A DNA stretch of 64,000 bases from Sunxiuqinia rutila (GTDB lineage Bacteria > Bacteroidota > Bacteroidia > Bacteroidales > Prolixibacteraceae), in assembly GCF_050589705.1 (NCBI RefSeq), contig NZ_JBNGOT010000002.1:186001-250000 (forward strand), in the 5' to 3' direction. Numbering within the stretch: position 1 is the stretch's first letter; the number at the start of each line of letters is the position of its first letter. A program made the position numbers and the translations under genes. This document shows, piece after piece, positions 32,800 to 41,893 of the stretch. The notes below the pieces were generated by a model that was not told where the DNA came from, did not search any database, and was given only the letters and a program-made list of their open reading frames with translations.

Positions 32800-33651
32800 A
32801 TGTTAGGTCTGATAATTGGAGATATGGCCGGAGTAGAGGCCCAAATTAGCCGTGATGAGGTCAATGACAAGCGAATGCTCTTACATGCTCACTCCTGGTC
32901 TTTTTCGGCAGTACTGGCAATGGCTTGTGCTAATTGGCTTGTTTTTTCAGGAGAAAAAGGAATTATTTGCTCAGAGCGACTGGCCGCTATGGCTAAAGAG
33001 AGGGCGACTGCCCATCATGGAGTAAAATATTCTAAAGCACTTAAGGAAACTTTCTTTGCCGAAAGAAAGACGCTGACACCTTCAGCAAAAAACCTTCCGG
33101 AAGTTTGCATTGGGCTAACACCCATTGGGGCTTTTTTGACAAGCTCAGAAGAAATAAAAGAATTGACATACAGTGCTTCTCAAGTGTTTTCTGTCCATAT
33201 AGAAACAGAGAAATTTTCAAGGGCAAGTTCACTCTTGGTCTCTTTGCTTATGCACTGCGAAAGGAAGGAAATGGCTTTGAATCGTTTTTTTGAAGCATTT
33301 GAGGTCAAAATTAATCGAAAGGCATTCGATAGATTAAAGAGGGAAGCAGGGAATCCAGAGAACCCTGAAGACATTTTTTGGCGGGCACTGGCTGCCTTTA
33401 CCGAAACGAATAGTTTTGAAGATGCAATAAGAAGAGGGGGTCAGCTAAATGTTGGAAATAGCAATGTTTCAGCCCTTACAGGAGCTTTTGCTGAGGCTTT
33501 TTATAAAAATATTTCGTATGATTTAATAACGAAAGCCCTAACGAAATTGCCTGTAAATGATCAGAAAACCATCAGGCAGTACTATGCTGTAATCGCGAAT
33601 CGGTCTCAAGTCCTCTCAGCTCGAATTCATAACATCTTTGACGAGCTATAG
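32800..33651 (+). CDS. ADP-ribosylglycohydrolase-like protein lacking the metal-binding aspartates
   Basis: A 283-residue protein whose outline follows the ADP-ribosylglycohydrolase fold. MLGLIIGDMAGVEAQ resembles the family N-terminus. CIGLTPIGAFLTSSEEIKELTYSAS aligns with the usual sPVG segment, and ALAAFTETNSFEDAIRRGGQLN then SALTGAFAEAFY matches the last conserved block. The catalytic positions do not match: the expected acidic TDDT-type motif reads HSWSFS (31-36), and the late GGDxDT reads VGNSNVSA (218-225). It is an intact frame, so a retained non-catalytic role is possible. The function is unknown. It lies just behind sucAB but after a terminator. Family assignment is from recalled motifs, so moderate confidence. 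Confidence 0.6.
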   Translation: MLGLIIGDMAGVEAQISRDEVNDKRMLLHAHSWSFSAVLAMACANWLVFSGEKGIICSERLAAMAKERATAHHGVKYSKALKETFFAERKTLTPSAKNLPEVCIGLTPIGAFLTSSEEIKELTYSASQVFSVHIETEKFSRASSLLVSLLMHCERKEMALNRFFEAFEVKINRKAFDRLKREAGNPENPEDIFWRALAAFTETNSFEDAIRRGGQLNVGNSNVSALTGAFAEAFYKNISYDLITKALTKLPVNDQKTIRQYYAVIANRSQVLSARIHNIFDEL

Positions 33652-33843
33652 TTTGATGCCTTGTTAGTATAGAAAGGCTTTGAGTTAAAAGGGCGGATTG
33701 TCTTTCTGGAATACATTATTGTGCCTCCGGATTTGATGCAATTTCAGTTTTTGAGCGGATAGCGTTTAGGTATCCTTGTAAGTTCCATTCCTTTTTTCAG
33801 CTTTATTTCCTTACTTTCGGCTTACGAATACAAAAGATTTAAA

Positions 33844-34797
33844 ATGAAAATAGTTGTTTTAGATGGGTTTACCTTAAATCCTGGCGATTTGAGTTGGGAT
33901 GCTTTAAAAGCCATTGGGCAGTGCGACATATATGACAACACCCCGAACGAATTACGCATTGAGCGGATTGGAAATGCTGAAATTGTTTTCACCAATAAAG
34001 TGGTACTTGATGCAGCGCTTTTCAGTGCCTGTCCTTCGATAAAGTATGTGGGTGTTTTAGCTACGGGCTATAATGTGGTTGATTTAGATGCCGCCAGTAA
34101 AGCGGGGATTGTGGTGACTAACATACCGGCTTATAGCACGGAATCTGTGGCGCAAATGGTGTTTGCTCACCTGTTTCATATTGCCAACCAGGTACACCTG
34201 CATGCGCAGGCAGTAAGCCAGGGAGATTGGGTGAATTCTAAGAATTTTTCTTTTTGTGTTTCTCCACAGGTTGAGTTGAGCGGAAAAACACTTGGCATAG
34301 TCGGATTTGGCCAAATAGGCCGAAAAGTGGCCGCTATTGGAGCTGCCTTAGGAATGACCATCTTATTCCAGAACAGGTCGGTAAAAACCGATATCCCCGA
34401 AGAATTTACCCAATGCCAGCTGGACGAACTGTTGACCCAATCAGATGTTGTAAGCCTCAATTGTCCGTTAACGGCAACTAACGCAGGGTTCATCAATAAA
34501 AGCAAGCTGGACTTAATGAAACCTGGCTCAATCTTAATCAATACCGGGCGCGGTCCATTAATTAACGAGCAGGATTTGGCAGATGCACTGAATAGTGGGC
34601 ATCTGGCTGCAGCTGGGCTGGATGTATTATCAACCGAACCACCTGAAGCTGACAACCCACTGTTAACGGCCAAAAACTGTTACATTACTCCCCATATTGC
34701 CTGGGCTACAAAGGAAGCACGCCAGCGCTTAATGAGCATTGCGGTAGGTAACCTAAAAGCTTTCCTGAATAGAAAAAAGCTTAATGTAATTAACTAG
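33844..34797 (+). CDS. D-2-hydroxyacid dehydrogenase (glycerate dehydrogenase / hydroxypyruvate reductase type)
   Basis: A 317-residue NAD(P)-dependent dehydrogenase. The Rossmann motif is GFGQIG (154-159). Family active-site residues are seen: the arginine in NTGRGPLI, the glutamate in LDVLSTEPPE and the histidine in TPHIAWAT. Substrate may be glycerate, hydroxypyruvate or another 2-oxoacid. The ATG has a purine-poor upstream region, and a near-match promoter (TACTTTCG) lies about 30 bases ahead. Monocistronic. Confidence 0.9.
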   Translation: MKIVVLDGFTLNPGDLSWDALKAIGQCDIYDNTPNELRIERIGNAEIVFTNKVVLDAALFSACPSIKYVGVLATGYNVVDLDAASKAGIVVTNIPAYSTESVAQMVFAHLFHIANQVHLHAQAVSQGDWVNSKNFSFCVSPQVELSGKTLGIVGFGQIGRKVAAIGAALGMTILFQNRSVKTDIPEEFTQCQLDELLTQSDVVSLNCPLTATNAGFINKSKLDLMKPGSILINTGRGPLINEQDLADALNSGHLAAAGLDVLSTEPPEADNPLLTAKNCYITPHIAWATKEARQRLMSIAVGNLKAFLNRKKLNVIN

Positions 34798-34829
34798 CAG
34801 AAATGGTCGAAAAATGGAACTTGGAGTAT

Positions 34830-35018
34830 CTATTCGTATAAGTCTTCGCTTGAATTAAAGTCATTAAAATCTATCTCATCATCAAATTCATCATAAATAG
34901 ACAGGCGGCGTTTTGAACCTCGATCTTTTTTGGTACCCTTTGGTGATTTGCTCCCAGAATCAACATCTTCAAAGTCAAAGTGCTTTTGCATTTTTTTGGA
35001 GCTTTTCTTTGATTTCAT
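34830..35018 (-). CDS. Small charged protein of unknown function
   Basis: A 62-residue protein, half lysine and acidic residues: a basic start MKSKKSSKKMQKHF, a middle KGTKKDRGSKRRL and an acidic end DEFDDEIDFNDFNSSEDL. Probably disordered. I do not recognise a family. Coding is supported only by the clean frame and the composition. Confidence 0.5.
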   Translation of the reverse strand: MKSKKSSKKMQKHFDFEDVDSGSKSPKGTKKDRGSKRRLSIYDEFDDEIDFNDFNSSEDLYE

Positions 35019-35058
35019 TTTTGTTTTAATAATCTTTAAATTAATAACTTACATCTAA

Positions 35059-35078
35059 ACAATACCCGGAGGTATTGT
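35059..35078. repeat. Inverted repeat upstream of the charged small protein gene
   Basis: ACAATACC (35059-35066) and GGTATTGT (35071-35078) pair perfectly across CGGA. A tetraloop hairpin or an operator; no T-run follows on either strand. Confidence 0.4.
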
Positions 35079-35272
35079 ATTTGTAAACTAGAAAATTTTT
35101 TTTCTAATTTCCAAATCAGATTAGATGTTTTTTTAGTTAGTCGTTACGAGATAACGTTCTGATTGGTTATCAGGTACTGCTTTTTTTCGACCAGTAAATC
35201 CTTCAAAAGTTACTCCCAACAAGTTTCACCTTTCGCTTGTTACCTATTTTGTAACCTATAAAATGATAAATA

Positions 35273-35857
35273 ATGAGTTTTACACTTGAAATAGGCGCCC
35301 AGGCTAAAGATTTTCGACTTCCTGCTACGGATGGCAAAGCGTACTCGTTGAACGATTTTGAGTCGGCCCGGTTTTTGGTCATATTTTTTACCTGTAATCA
35401 TTGCCCGTATGTTGTAGGCAGCGATGAGATTACACGCAGTACAGCTGAAAAATACAAAGCCGAAGGGGTTCAGTTTGTCGCTATTAATTCGAACAGCGCG
35501 AATACCTACCAGGAAGATGATTTTGACCATATGGTGGAGCGTATGCAGAATCATCGTTTTCCTTGGGTGTATTTACGTGATGAAAGTCAGGAGATTGCCC
35601 GAAAATATGGTGCTCTGAGAACGCCTCACTTTTATGTCTTTGATCAAAGCCGGCACTTGGTTTATACGGGCAGGGGCGTGGACTCTCCCCGGGATGCTTC
35701 ACGCATTACTGAAAACGACTTGGACCGAACGCTTCATGAGCTTGTTTCCGGAAAGAAAGTTTCTGTACCTGTTACCAATCCAATTGGTTGCAATGTGAAG
35801 TGGGAAGGCAAAGACAGACACTGGATGCCACCCGAAGCCTGCGACTTGGTCTTTTAA
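35273..35857 (+). CDS. Peroxiredoxin-like thioredoxin-fold protein
   Basis: A 194-residue protein of the AhpC/TSA-like group. The active pair is Cys41 and Cys44 in CNHCPYV, after DFRLPATDGKAYSLNDF. TPHFYVFD carries the cis-proline. The C-terminal part PVTNPIGCNVKWEGKDRHWMPPEAC is the family tail. It probably reduces peroxides or disulfides in the cytoplasm. Single gene with no signal peptide. Confidence 0.87.
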   Translation: MSFTLEIGAQAKDFRLPATDGKAYSLNDFESARFLVIFFTCNHCPYVVGSDEITRSTAEKYKAEGVQFVAINSNSANTYQEDDFDHMVERMQNHRFPWVYLRDESQEIARKYGALRTPHFYVFDQSRHLVYTGRGVDSPRDASRITENDLDRTLHELVSGKKVSVPVTNPIGCNVKWEGKDRHWMPPEACDLVF

Positions 35858-35915
35858 GCCAGAACTGATCGGTAATTTCGATGGGAAATACTGCCACAGA
35901 TTGCTTATGATATTG

Positions 35916-35923
35916 TATTTTTG
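35916..35923 (+). promoter_or_regulatory. -7 element for the beta-barrel protein gene at 36000
   Basis: TATTTTTG matches TAnnTTTG, 77 bases before the ATG at 36000. It lies inside the longer frame that begins at 35901, which argues against that longer start. Confidence 0.45.
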
Positions 35924-35999
35924 GGTTTATATTCAAAGCAGCCAAAACAATTTATGTTATCAACTAGCGTTAGAGTTTAAACCAAACATTTATTATATC

Positions 36000-36572
36000 A
36001 TGAAAAAACTTGCAATCATTTTATTATTGACTTCTTTTTTACTTCCGGCAACAGCGCAACTACCTTTGGAGTTGGGATTAAAAGGGGGATTCACCAGCTC
36101 GAAATTGACAACTGATCTTAGTCAATACAACGAAGAAAGTATCAGTAAATTCCATGCGGGAGCTTTTGCTCGCGTAAATATTGGTCGTATTTATGTTCAG
36201 CCTGAAGCATATTTTAACTCCAAGGGTGGCGACTTGAAAGATGATGGTGTCGTTAATTCATTCGACTTGAAAACCGTTGATGTTCCGGTACTGCTCGGAC
36301 TTAATCTGATAAAAAAAGGGCCAGTGGCTTTACGAGCCAATGCCGGACCGGTCTTTTCATTTGTGACCAAGAAGGAGCTGAATAGTGTCGATTTTGATAA
36401 AGATCAATTGGAGGATAATTTCCTGGCTTGGCAATATGGACTTGGAATCGATTTTATGATGTTTACGCTAGATGCCCGAATGGAAAATGGTTCAGGAGAT
36501 TTGTATTCAGGGCCAAACCTGGAAAGCAAGAGCAAAAGTTTTATTATTAGCCTTGGCTTTAAAATTTTATAG
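36000..36572 (+). CDS. Outer membrane beta-barrel (porin-family-like) protein
   Basis: A 190-residue protein from the ATG at 36000, with a signal peptide MKKLAIILLLTSFLLPATAQ. The mature part has repeated strand-like stretches (LGLKGGFTSSKL, FHAGAFARVNIGRIYVQPEAYFNSKG, VPVLLGLNLI, QYGLGIDFMMFTLDARME) and ends FIISLGFKIL, the pattern of a small eight-stranded barrel. The longer frame to 35901 holds a promoter and is not used. Function unknown. Confidence 0.75.
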   Translation: MKKLAIILLLTSFLLPATAQLPLELGLKGGFTSSKLTTDLSQYNEESISKFHAGAFARVNIGRIYVQPEAYFNSKGGDLKDDGVVNSFDLKTVDVPVLLGLNLIKKGPVALRANAGPVFSFVTKKELNSVDFDKDQLEDNFLAWQYGLGIDFMMFTLDARMENGSGDLYSGPNLESKSKSFIISLGFKIL

Positions 36573-36685
36573 TCTGGCTTGTTGAATTACAGAATAATTC
36601 GATTGATTTGTGATTAAGCTAATTTTAGAGTTGTTAATAATCATAAAATACCAACTTAAAGGTTTTTGATTGAGTCAATTCTTTC

Positions 36686-36693
36686 TATTTTTG
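36686..36693 (+). promoter_or_regulatory. -7 element for the secreted protein gene at 36711
   Basis: TATTTTTG matches TAnnTTTG and lies 18 bases before the ATG at 36711. A TTTG at 36665-36668 is 17 bases upstream, a slightly short -33 spacing. Confidence 0.5.
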
Positions 36694-36710
36694 TTACAGC
36701 AAATTATCGA

Positions 36711-37229
36711 ATGAAAACATTTATTCTTTCTATATTATTTTTGATTTCAGGATTTATTGTATCAGCCCAATCCGATTCGGTCCGGGTAAGTACAATAAAT
36801 CCTGAATATGACTTTTTGTATAAAGAGTTATTCAACTTTTCACCCAACTCCACTTTTGGAAGCCTCGAACTGGAGATCGCTGCCGGCTTACAATCTAATT
36901 TGAACTTCAAACCCAATCTTGTTTTCAATCTTGATCCTTTCTCAAGTATGAAAACACTAAGTCTCTCCAATGGAATGCCTTTTCTTCATCCCTTTGTTAA
37001 TCAGCTCGAAATAACTAACCAGAAACAATATCAGTTGAACGATAAACTAAGTTTAGGCGGGAGTAGCTTTGTTGGGAATTCTGTTTTTAATCCTCTTCCT
37101 GCGAATCCATCACTGAAAGACATGAGCATCTACGGAGCATCGATGTTTTTGGAATATAAAGTGTCCAAGAAATTCAAAATTGGTGGCGGTTTTAGCATTA
37201 CCAATCAAAATCAGCCAGGCATCTGGTAA
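36711..37229 (+). CDS. Secreted protein of unknown function, outer-membrane-like
   Basis: A 172-residue protein from the ATG at 36711, signal peptide MKTFILSILFLISGFIVSAQ. The rest has alternating strand-like segments (SLELEIAAGLQSNLNFKPNLVF, LEYKVSKKFKIGGGFSI) and ends NQNQPGIW with an aromatic C-terminus, as in outer membrane proteins. I do not recognise a family. The upstream 15 codons in the frame lack a start context. Confidence 0.55.
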   Translation: MKTFILSILFLISGFIVSAQSDSVRVSTINPEYDFLYKELFNFSPNSTFGSLELEIAAGLQSNLNFKPNLVFNLDPFSSMKTLSLSNGMPFLHPFVNQLEITNQKQYQLNDKLSLGGSSFVGNSVFNPLPANPSLKDMSIYGASMFLEYKVSKKFKIGGGFSITNQNQPGIW

Positions 37230-37619
37230 TTTCATTCGGGTTTTCAACCCCGTTTCGTAGCGTTTAAACGCTATCAACCTTTCGTTTTCCACCCTTATTT
37301 TCTTCCGTTTCTATCAATTCCAGCCTAGTCTCATTTCTTCGAACATGAAGGGCGAAATTTTTTGTGTTCTTCAATTCGAATACCTCTCTTTTCGTGCTAA
37401 CTGGATTTTTTGTGCAAAATTTTTCTGCTTTTTGGTTGACGATTTTGGCGCGTTTACCCCTCAAAAAAGGTTGTTTGTCGAAAGTGCCCCAAGTAGCGGA
37501 CCAAAAGGTGTAATTTTCTAAAAAGTTGCTCGTCTATTAAGTAAACAATTAGAAAACAATGGGATTGTAGCAAATCTCAATTCAGAACAGAAACAATTTA
37601 AACGCTTAAATCCAAAGTC
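37230..37619. other. Intergenic region with palindrome
   Basis: About 390 bases without a supported gene. A 16-base perfect palindrome TAGCGTTTAAACGCTA lies at 37258-37273, 29 bases behind the secreted protein gene. No T-run follows. The leftward reading frame across 37264-37464 has no family-like sequence. Confidence 0.5.
37258..37273. repeat. Perfect 16-base palindrome
   Basis: TAGCGTTTAAACGCTA is fully self-complementary and sits next to a CGGG/CCCG pairing at 37237-37251. It could be a hairpin ending the upstream mRNA or a protein site. Confidence 0.35.
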
Positions 37620-38090
37620 ATGAAAAACAGAATTATTACCGGAATCAGCCTTTTTGTATTTTGCCTGGTCGCACTTGCCTCTCAGGCAGCGGACACAAAT
37701 CGTTCTTTCAACGATTACGACATTGTACCTGTAGCCAATGATGAATTGTCAGCCTCAGCTGATAAGGCCTGGGTACTATCCTACGATCATGATGAAACCC
37801 CAATCATCATTACACTGCATGAAAATAAACGCTCAAAAAATTATGTGGTACGTGGAGAGCATTTCGAAGTTTCTTATGTGTGTTGCAAGAAAGGATTTGG
37901 AGCAACACGGGTAAAAGCGCAGTACAGCGAAATTCCGGAGGAACTCGTAAGCAGCGTGCTTAATGAAAAAGAGTTGGATCGGCAACGAATTCTGACTCCT
38001 AATCAAGTGACCGATGATCAAGCTCTTGGCTTAATTGCTTCTTATTTGCCAAGCTTGATTAATCCGAGCTATCAACATCTTCTGAACTAG
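37620..38090 (+). CDS. Secreted protein of unknown function
   Basis: A 156-residue protein with a signal peptide (MKNRIITGISLFVFCLVALASQAAD, cut near residue 24). The body includes AWVLSYDHDETPIIITLHE, NYVVRGEHFEVSYVCCKKGFGA with two adjacent cysteines, and a helical end. No family recognised. Terminator at 38118 and own upstream region suggest a single-gene unit. Confidence 0.65.
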   Translation: MKNRIITGISLFVFCLVALASQAADTNRSFNDYDIVPVANDELSASADKAWVLSYDHDETPIIITLHENKRSKNYVVRGEHFEVSYVCCKKGFGATRVKAQYSEIPEELVSSVLNEKELDRQRILTPNQVTDDQALGLIASYLPSLINPSYQHLLN

Positions 38091-38117
38091 TTTTTTAATA
38101 AAAACAGCATCAATTCG

Positions 38118-38150
38118 AAAGCTGCTTCCCCCCAGGAGCAGCTTTTTCTT
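38118..38150 (+). terminator. Intrinsic terminator after the secreted protein gene
   Basis: AAAGCTGCT (38118-38126) pairs with AGCAGCTTT (38137-38145), followed by TTCTTTT. It is just before the convergent zinc-ribbon gene stop. Confidence 0.75.
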
Positions 38151-38333
38151 TTAAATACAGCCGCAAACAAAGCCATCGGCCAGTCCTTCCGTTAAGGCTT
38201 GCACTGCTTCCTTTTCTTGCTCAGAGCCTTTGCACGAAGGGCACACCGGAAGGTTTAATTCCTTGTTGGTTGTTGATGTTTGGGGGTCAACTGTTTGTTG
38301 ACACACAAAACAGCGTGATGCAAAATCATTCAT
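38151..38333 (-). CDS. Small zinc-ribbon-like protein
   Basis: A 60-residue protein with two CxxC pairs (Cys8/Cys11 and Cys31/Cys34) that should bind one zinc ion, and a further CGC at residues 57-59. No signal peptide. The C-terminal CGC is unusual. Partner unknown. The clean frame and cysteine spacing support it as real. Confidence 0.7.
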   Translation of the reverse strand: MNDFASRCFVCQQTVDPQTSTTNKELNLPVCPSCKGSEQEKEAVQALTEGLADGFVCGCI

Positions 38334-38518
38334 TTCTTTTCTTGTATTTTAGACTACAAAACTACTAAATTGCACGATTTATAAGGCGAAATCCTGTTGT
38401 ATTGGCAGTTTATCGAACATGCTATGTTATTATGGCGTGTTTTCGTCAAAATAGGCGAGTGGCACGATTATTATTGAAAAAAAACAAGACACAAATATAT
38501 AAACTAGTACAGATTGAC

Positions 38519-38526
38519 TACTTTTG
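38519..38526 (+). promoter_or_regulatory. -7 element for secA
   Basis: TACTTTTG matches TAnnTTTG, 36 bases before the ATG at 38563. No -33 TTTG at the proper distance is seen. Confidence 0.5.
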
Positions 38527-38562
38527 TGTCCGTTCACATTAAAATATAAGAAATTTTAGATA

Positions 38563-41500
38563 ATGGCATTTGTAAATAAAATTTTAGGCAAATTTTTGGG
38601 CAACAAATCAGATCGCGATATTCGTGAGATCACCCCAATCGTTGAACAAATCAAAATTGAATACGAACGTATTTCAAAACTTTCCATAGATGAGTTAAGA
38701 GCTGAATCCAAACGATTAAAGCAGGTAATTCAGGATCGCATACAGGCTGATCTGGATGAAATTGCAACTTTGAAAGCTAAGGTTGAAGAAGTTGACATCC
38801 AGGAAAGTGAAAAAATATACCAACAAGTTGATAAAATAGAGGAACAAATTAATGAAAAGATTGAAGCTGTTCTGAATGAAATATTACCGGCTGCATTTGC
38901 TGTTGTGAAAGATACCGCACGCCGTTTTGCTGAAAATGAATCCTTGGTGGTGACAGCAACGGACTTTGACCGGGAGCTTGCAGCAGGAAGAGATAGCATT
39001 GAAATAGACGGTGAGCAAGCTGTTTGGTATAACAAATGGGCTGCCGGAGGATCTGAGGTAACCTGGGACATGATTCACTACGACGTGCAATTGATTGGTG
39101 GAGTTGTGCTTCACCAGGGAAAAATTGCAGAGATGGCGACTGGTGAAGGTAAAACGCTTGTGGCAACATTGCCTGTTTTCCTGAACGCGCTGGCTGGTCG
39201 TGGGGTACATGTTGTAACCGTGAACGATTACCTGTCAAAACGTGACTCCGAATGGATGGGGCCAATTTTTGAATTCCATGGTCTGAGCGTTGACTGCATC
39301 GATAAGCACCGGCCCAACTCGGATGCCCGTCGTAAAGCCTACAATTCGGATGTTACCTATGGAACCAACAATGAGTTTGGTTTTGATTACTTGCGTGACA
39401 ACATGGCCATTAACCCACAAGACCTGGTGCAGCGCAAGCACCATTATGCCATTGTCGATGAGGTTGACTCGGTATTGATTGATGATGCCCGTACGCCGTT
39501 GATTATTTCTGGGCCTGTACCTAAGGGAGATAATCAAAAATTTGACGAACTGAAACCCAAAGTGGAGAAATTGGTTTCGGCACAAAAGAATTTTGTTTCG
39601 CAATGTTTAACGGATGCCAAACGCCTGCTAACCAAAGATAATCCAACCAAAGAAGAGCGGGAAGAAGGGGCATTGCAGTTGCTTCGAGCGCACAAAGGGC
39701 TTCCCAAAACCAAAGCCATTATTAAATTCCTGAGTGAAGAGGGAATTAAAGCAGCGATGCAAAAGACGGAAAATTACTATATGCAGGATAACAGCAAAAA
39801 CATGCATATTGTAACGGATCCGCTTTACTTTATCATCGAAGAAAAACAAAACTCAGTTGAGCTTACCGATAAAGGAATTGACCTGATTTCGGCCGATGTG
39901 GATGATCCGGAATTCTTTGTACTGCCCGATATGGGCGGCATGATTGCTGAAATTGAGAATGACAGCCAGTTATCTCACGAAGAGCAATTGGAAAAGAAGG
40001 ATGATTTATTGCAAAACTATGCCGTAAAATCAGAACGGGTACACACCATTAACCAGTTGTTGAAAGCTTACGCCATGTTTGAAAAAGACGTGGAATACGT
40101 GGTAATCGACAATAAAGTTAAAATTGTAGATGAGCAAACCGGCCGTATTATGGAAGGCCGTCGTTATTCGGATGGTTTGCACCAGGCGATTGAAGCGAAA
40201 GAACGTGTGAAGGTTGAAGCAGCCACCCAAACATTTGCAACAGTCACTTTGCAGAATTATTTCAGGATGTACCATAAATTGAGTGGTATGACTGGTACTG
40301 CGGAGACCGAAGCTGGCGAATTATGGGACATCTACGAATTGGAGGTTGTAGTTATTCCTACCAACCGTCCGATTATTCGGGATGACCGGGAAGATTTGGT
40401 TTATAAGACAAAACGCGAAAAATACAATGCCGTTATTCTGGAAATCGTTGAACTGAATAAAGCCGGACGCCCTGTCTTGGTGGGAACGACTTCGGTTGAA
40501 ATTTCAGAATTGCTGAGCCGGATGTTGAAAATACGAGGCATTAAGCATAACGTACTGAATGCGAAAATGCATGCTCGTGAAGCAGATATTGTTGCTGACG
40601 CCGGTGTTGCTGGAATGGTGACGATCGCTACAAACATGGCGGGTCGTGGTACCGATATTAAACTGACAAAAGAAGTTAAAGAGCGTGGTGGTTTGGCTAT
40701 TATTGGTACCGAGCGCCATGATTCGCGTCGCGTTGACCGCCAGCTTCGTGGACGTTCCGGACGTCAGGGAGACCCAGGTAGTTCTCAGTTCTTTGTTTCG
40801 TTGGAAGACGATTTGATGCGTTTGTTCAACTCAGACCGGATTACCGGAATTATGGACCGTTTGGGCTTGGATGAAGGAGAAGTGATTCAGCACTCGATGA
40901 TTACCAAATCAATTGAGCGTGCCCAACGAAAGGTTGAAGAAAACAACTTCGGTATTCGTAAGCGTTTGCTTGAATACGATGATGTAATGAACTCGCAACG
41001 TGAAGTCATCTATAAAAAACGTCACCATGCCTTGTTTGGTGAGCGACTTGAAGTTGACTTGTTGAACATGATGTATGATTCACTGGAAAATCTGGTGAAC
41101 GAATACTATGGCAGTGATCAGTTTGAAGACTTCAACTTGGAATTGGTTCGTTTAGTTTCTATTGAATCTCCGGTTTCTGAAGAGGATTTTGGGAAATTGA
41201 AGCCGGAAGAAATTATTGACAAAATCTACCAGGTCATGATCAACACCTTTACCCGGAAAGTTGAAACCATTTCAAAGCAAGCTTACCCGGTTATTAAGGA
41301 TGTTTACGAGCGTAAATCTCATATTTACCAAAATATTGTTGTTCCAATTTCTGATGGGAAACGAATTTTCCAAATTATTACCAACCTGGAGAAAGCGTAT
41401 AATAACCACGGAAAAGAATTGGTGAAGTCATACCAAAAGCAAGTGGTTCTTTCTACCATTGATGAAGCATGGAAAGAGCAATTACGCGAGATGGATGACT

Positions 41501-41880
41501 TGAAACAATCGGTTCAGAATGCGACCTACGAGCAGAAAGATCCTTTGCTGATTTATAAGTTTGAATCGTTCAACCTCTTTAAGGTGATGGTACAAAAGGT
41601 GAATAAAGATGTTGTATCAACCTTAATGAAGGGGCATATCCCAATTTCTGATCCGAATGAAGTACGCGAAGCAGAAGACCGGAAACGGACGGATATGAGT
41701 AAATACTCAACTCAAAAGTCTGACATGCCGGAAGGTGGTTCGCGAAGTGCAGGACAGGACACAAGAGAGAAGCCCCGGGTTCAACCGGTAAGGGTGGAGA
41801 AAAGAGTAGGACGTAATGAGCCTTGCCCTTGCGGTAGCGGAAAAAAATACAAAAGCTGTCACGGCAAAAACGCCGAATAA
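38563..41880 (+). CDS. secA: Preprotein translocase ATPase SecA
   Basis: An 1105-residue SecA, longer than the ~900 of proteobacteria, as is normal for Bacteroidota. It drives proteins through SecYEG. MATGEGKTLVATLP is Walker A, VDEVDSVLIDDARTPLIISG contains the DEVD box, and TNMAGRGTDIKL and RQLRGRSGRQGDPGSSQF are helicase motifs. The C-terminus carries the zinc-binding CPCGSGKKYKSCHG. lgt follows after 13 bases. Confidence 0.98.
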   Translation: MAFVNKILGKFLGNKSDRDIREITPIVEQIKIEYERISKLSIDELRAESKRLKQVIQDRIQADLDEIATLKAKVEEVDIQESEKIYQQVDKIEEQINEKIEAVLNEILPAAFAVVKDTARRFAENESLVVTATDFDRELAAGRDSIEIDGEQAVWYNKWAAGGSEVTWDMIHYDVQLIGGVVLHQGKIAEMATGEGKTLVATLPVFLNALAGRGVHVVTVNDYLSKRDSEWMGPIFEFHGLSVDCIDKHRPNSDARRKAYNSDVTYGTNNEFGFDYLRDNMAINPQDLVQRKHHYAIVDEVDSVLIDDARTPLIISGPVPKGDNQKFDELKPKVEKLVSAQKNFVSQCLTDAKRLLTKDNPTKEEREEGALQLLRAHKGLPKTKAIIKFLSEEGIKAAMQKTENYYMQDNSKNMHIVTDPLYFIIEEKQNSVELTDKGIDLISADVDDPEFFVLPDMGGMIAEIENDSQLSHEEQLEKKDDLLQNYAVKSERVHTINQLLKAYAMFEKDVEYVVIDNKVKIVDEQTGRIMEGRRYSDGLHQAIEAKERVKVEAATQTFATVTLQNYFRMYHKLSGMTGTAETEAGELWDIYELEVVVIPTNRPIIRDDREDLVYKTKREKYNAVILEIVELNKAGRPVLVGTTSVEISELLSRMLKIRGIKHNVLNAKMHAREADIVADAGVAGMVTIATNMAGRGTDIKLTKEVKERGGLAIIGTERHDSRRVDRQLRGRSGRQGDPGSSQFFVSLEDDLMRLFNSDRITGIMDRLGLDEGEVIQHSMITKSIERAQRKVEENNFGIRKRLLEYDDVMNSQREVIYKKRHHALFGERLEVDLLNMMYDSLENLVNEYYGSDQFEDFNLELVRLVSIESPVSEEDFGKLKPEEIIDKIYQVMINTFTRKVETISKQAYPVIKDVYERKSHIYQNIVVPISDGKRIFQIITNLEKAYNNHGKELVKSYQKQVVLSTIDEAWKEQLREMDDLKQSVQNATYEQKDPLLIYKFESFNLFKVMVQKVNKDVVSTLMKGHIPISDPNEVREAEDRKRTDMSKYSTQKSDMPEGGSRSAGQDTREKPRVQPVRVEKRVGRNEPCPCGSGKKYKSCHGKNAE

Positions 41881-41893
41881 AAAATAAAACTAC

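Noticed and set aside
35901..35999. Extension of the beta-barrel protein gene to 35901
   Set aside because: The ATG at 36000 begins a normal signal peptide, and a promoter element lies within the extension.
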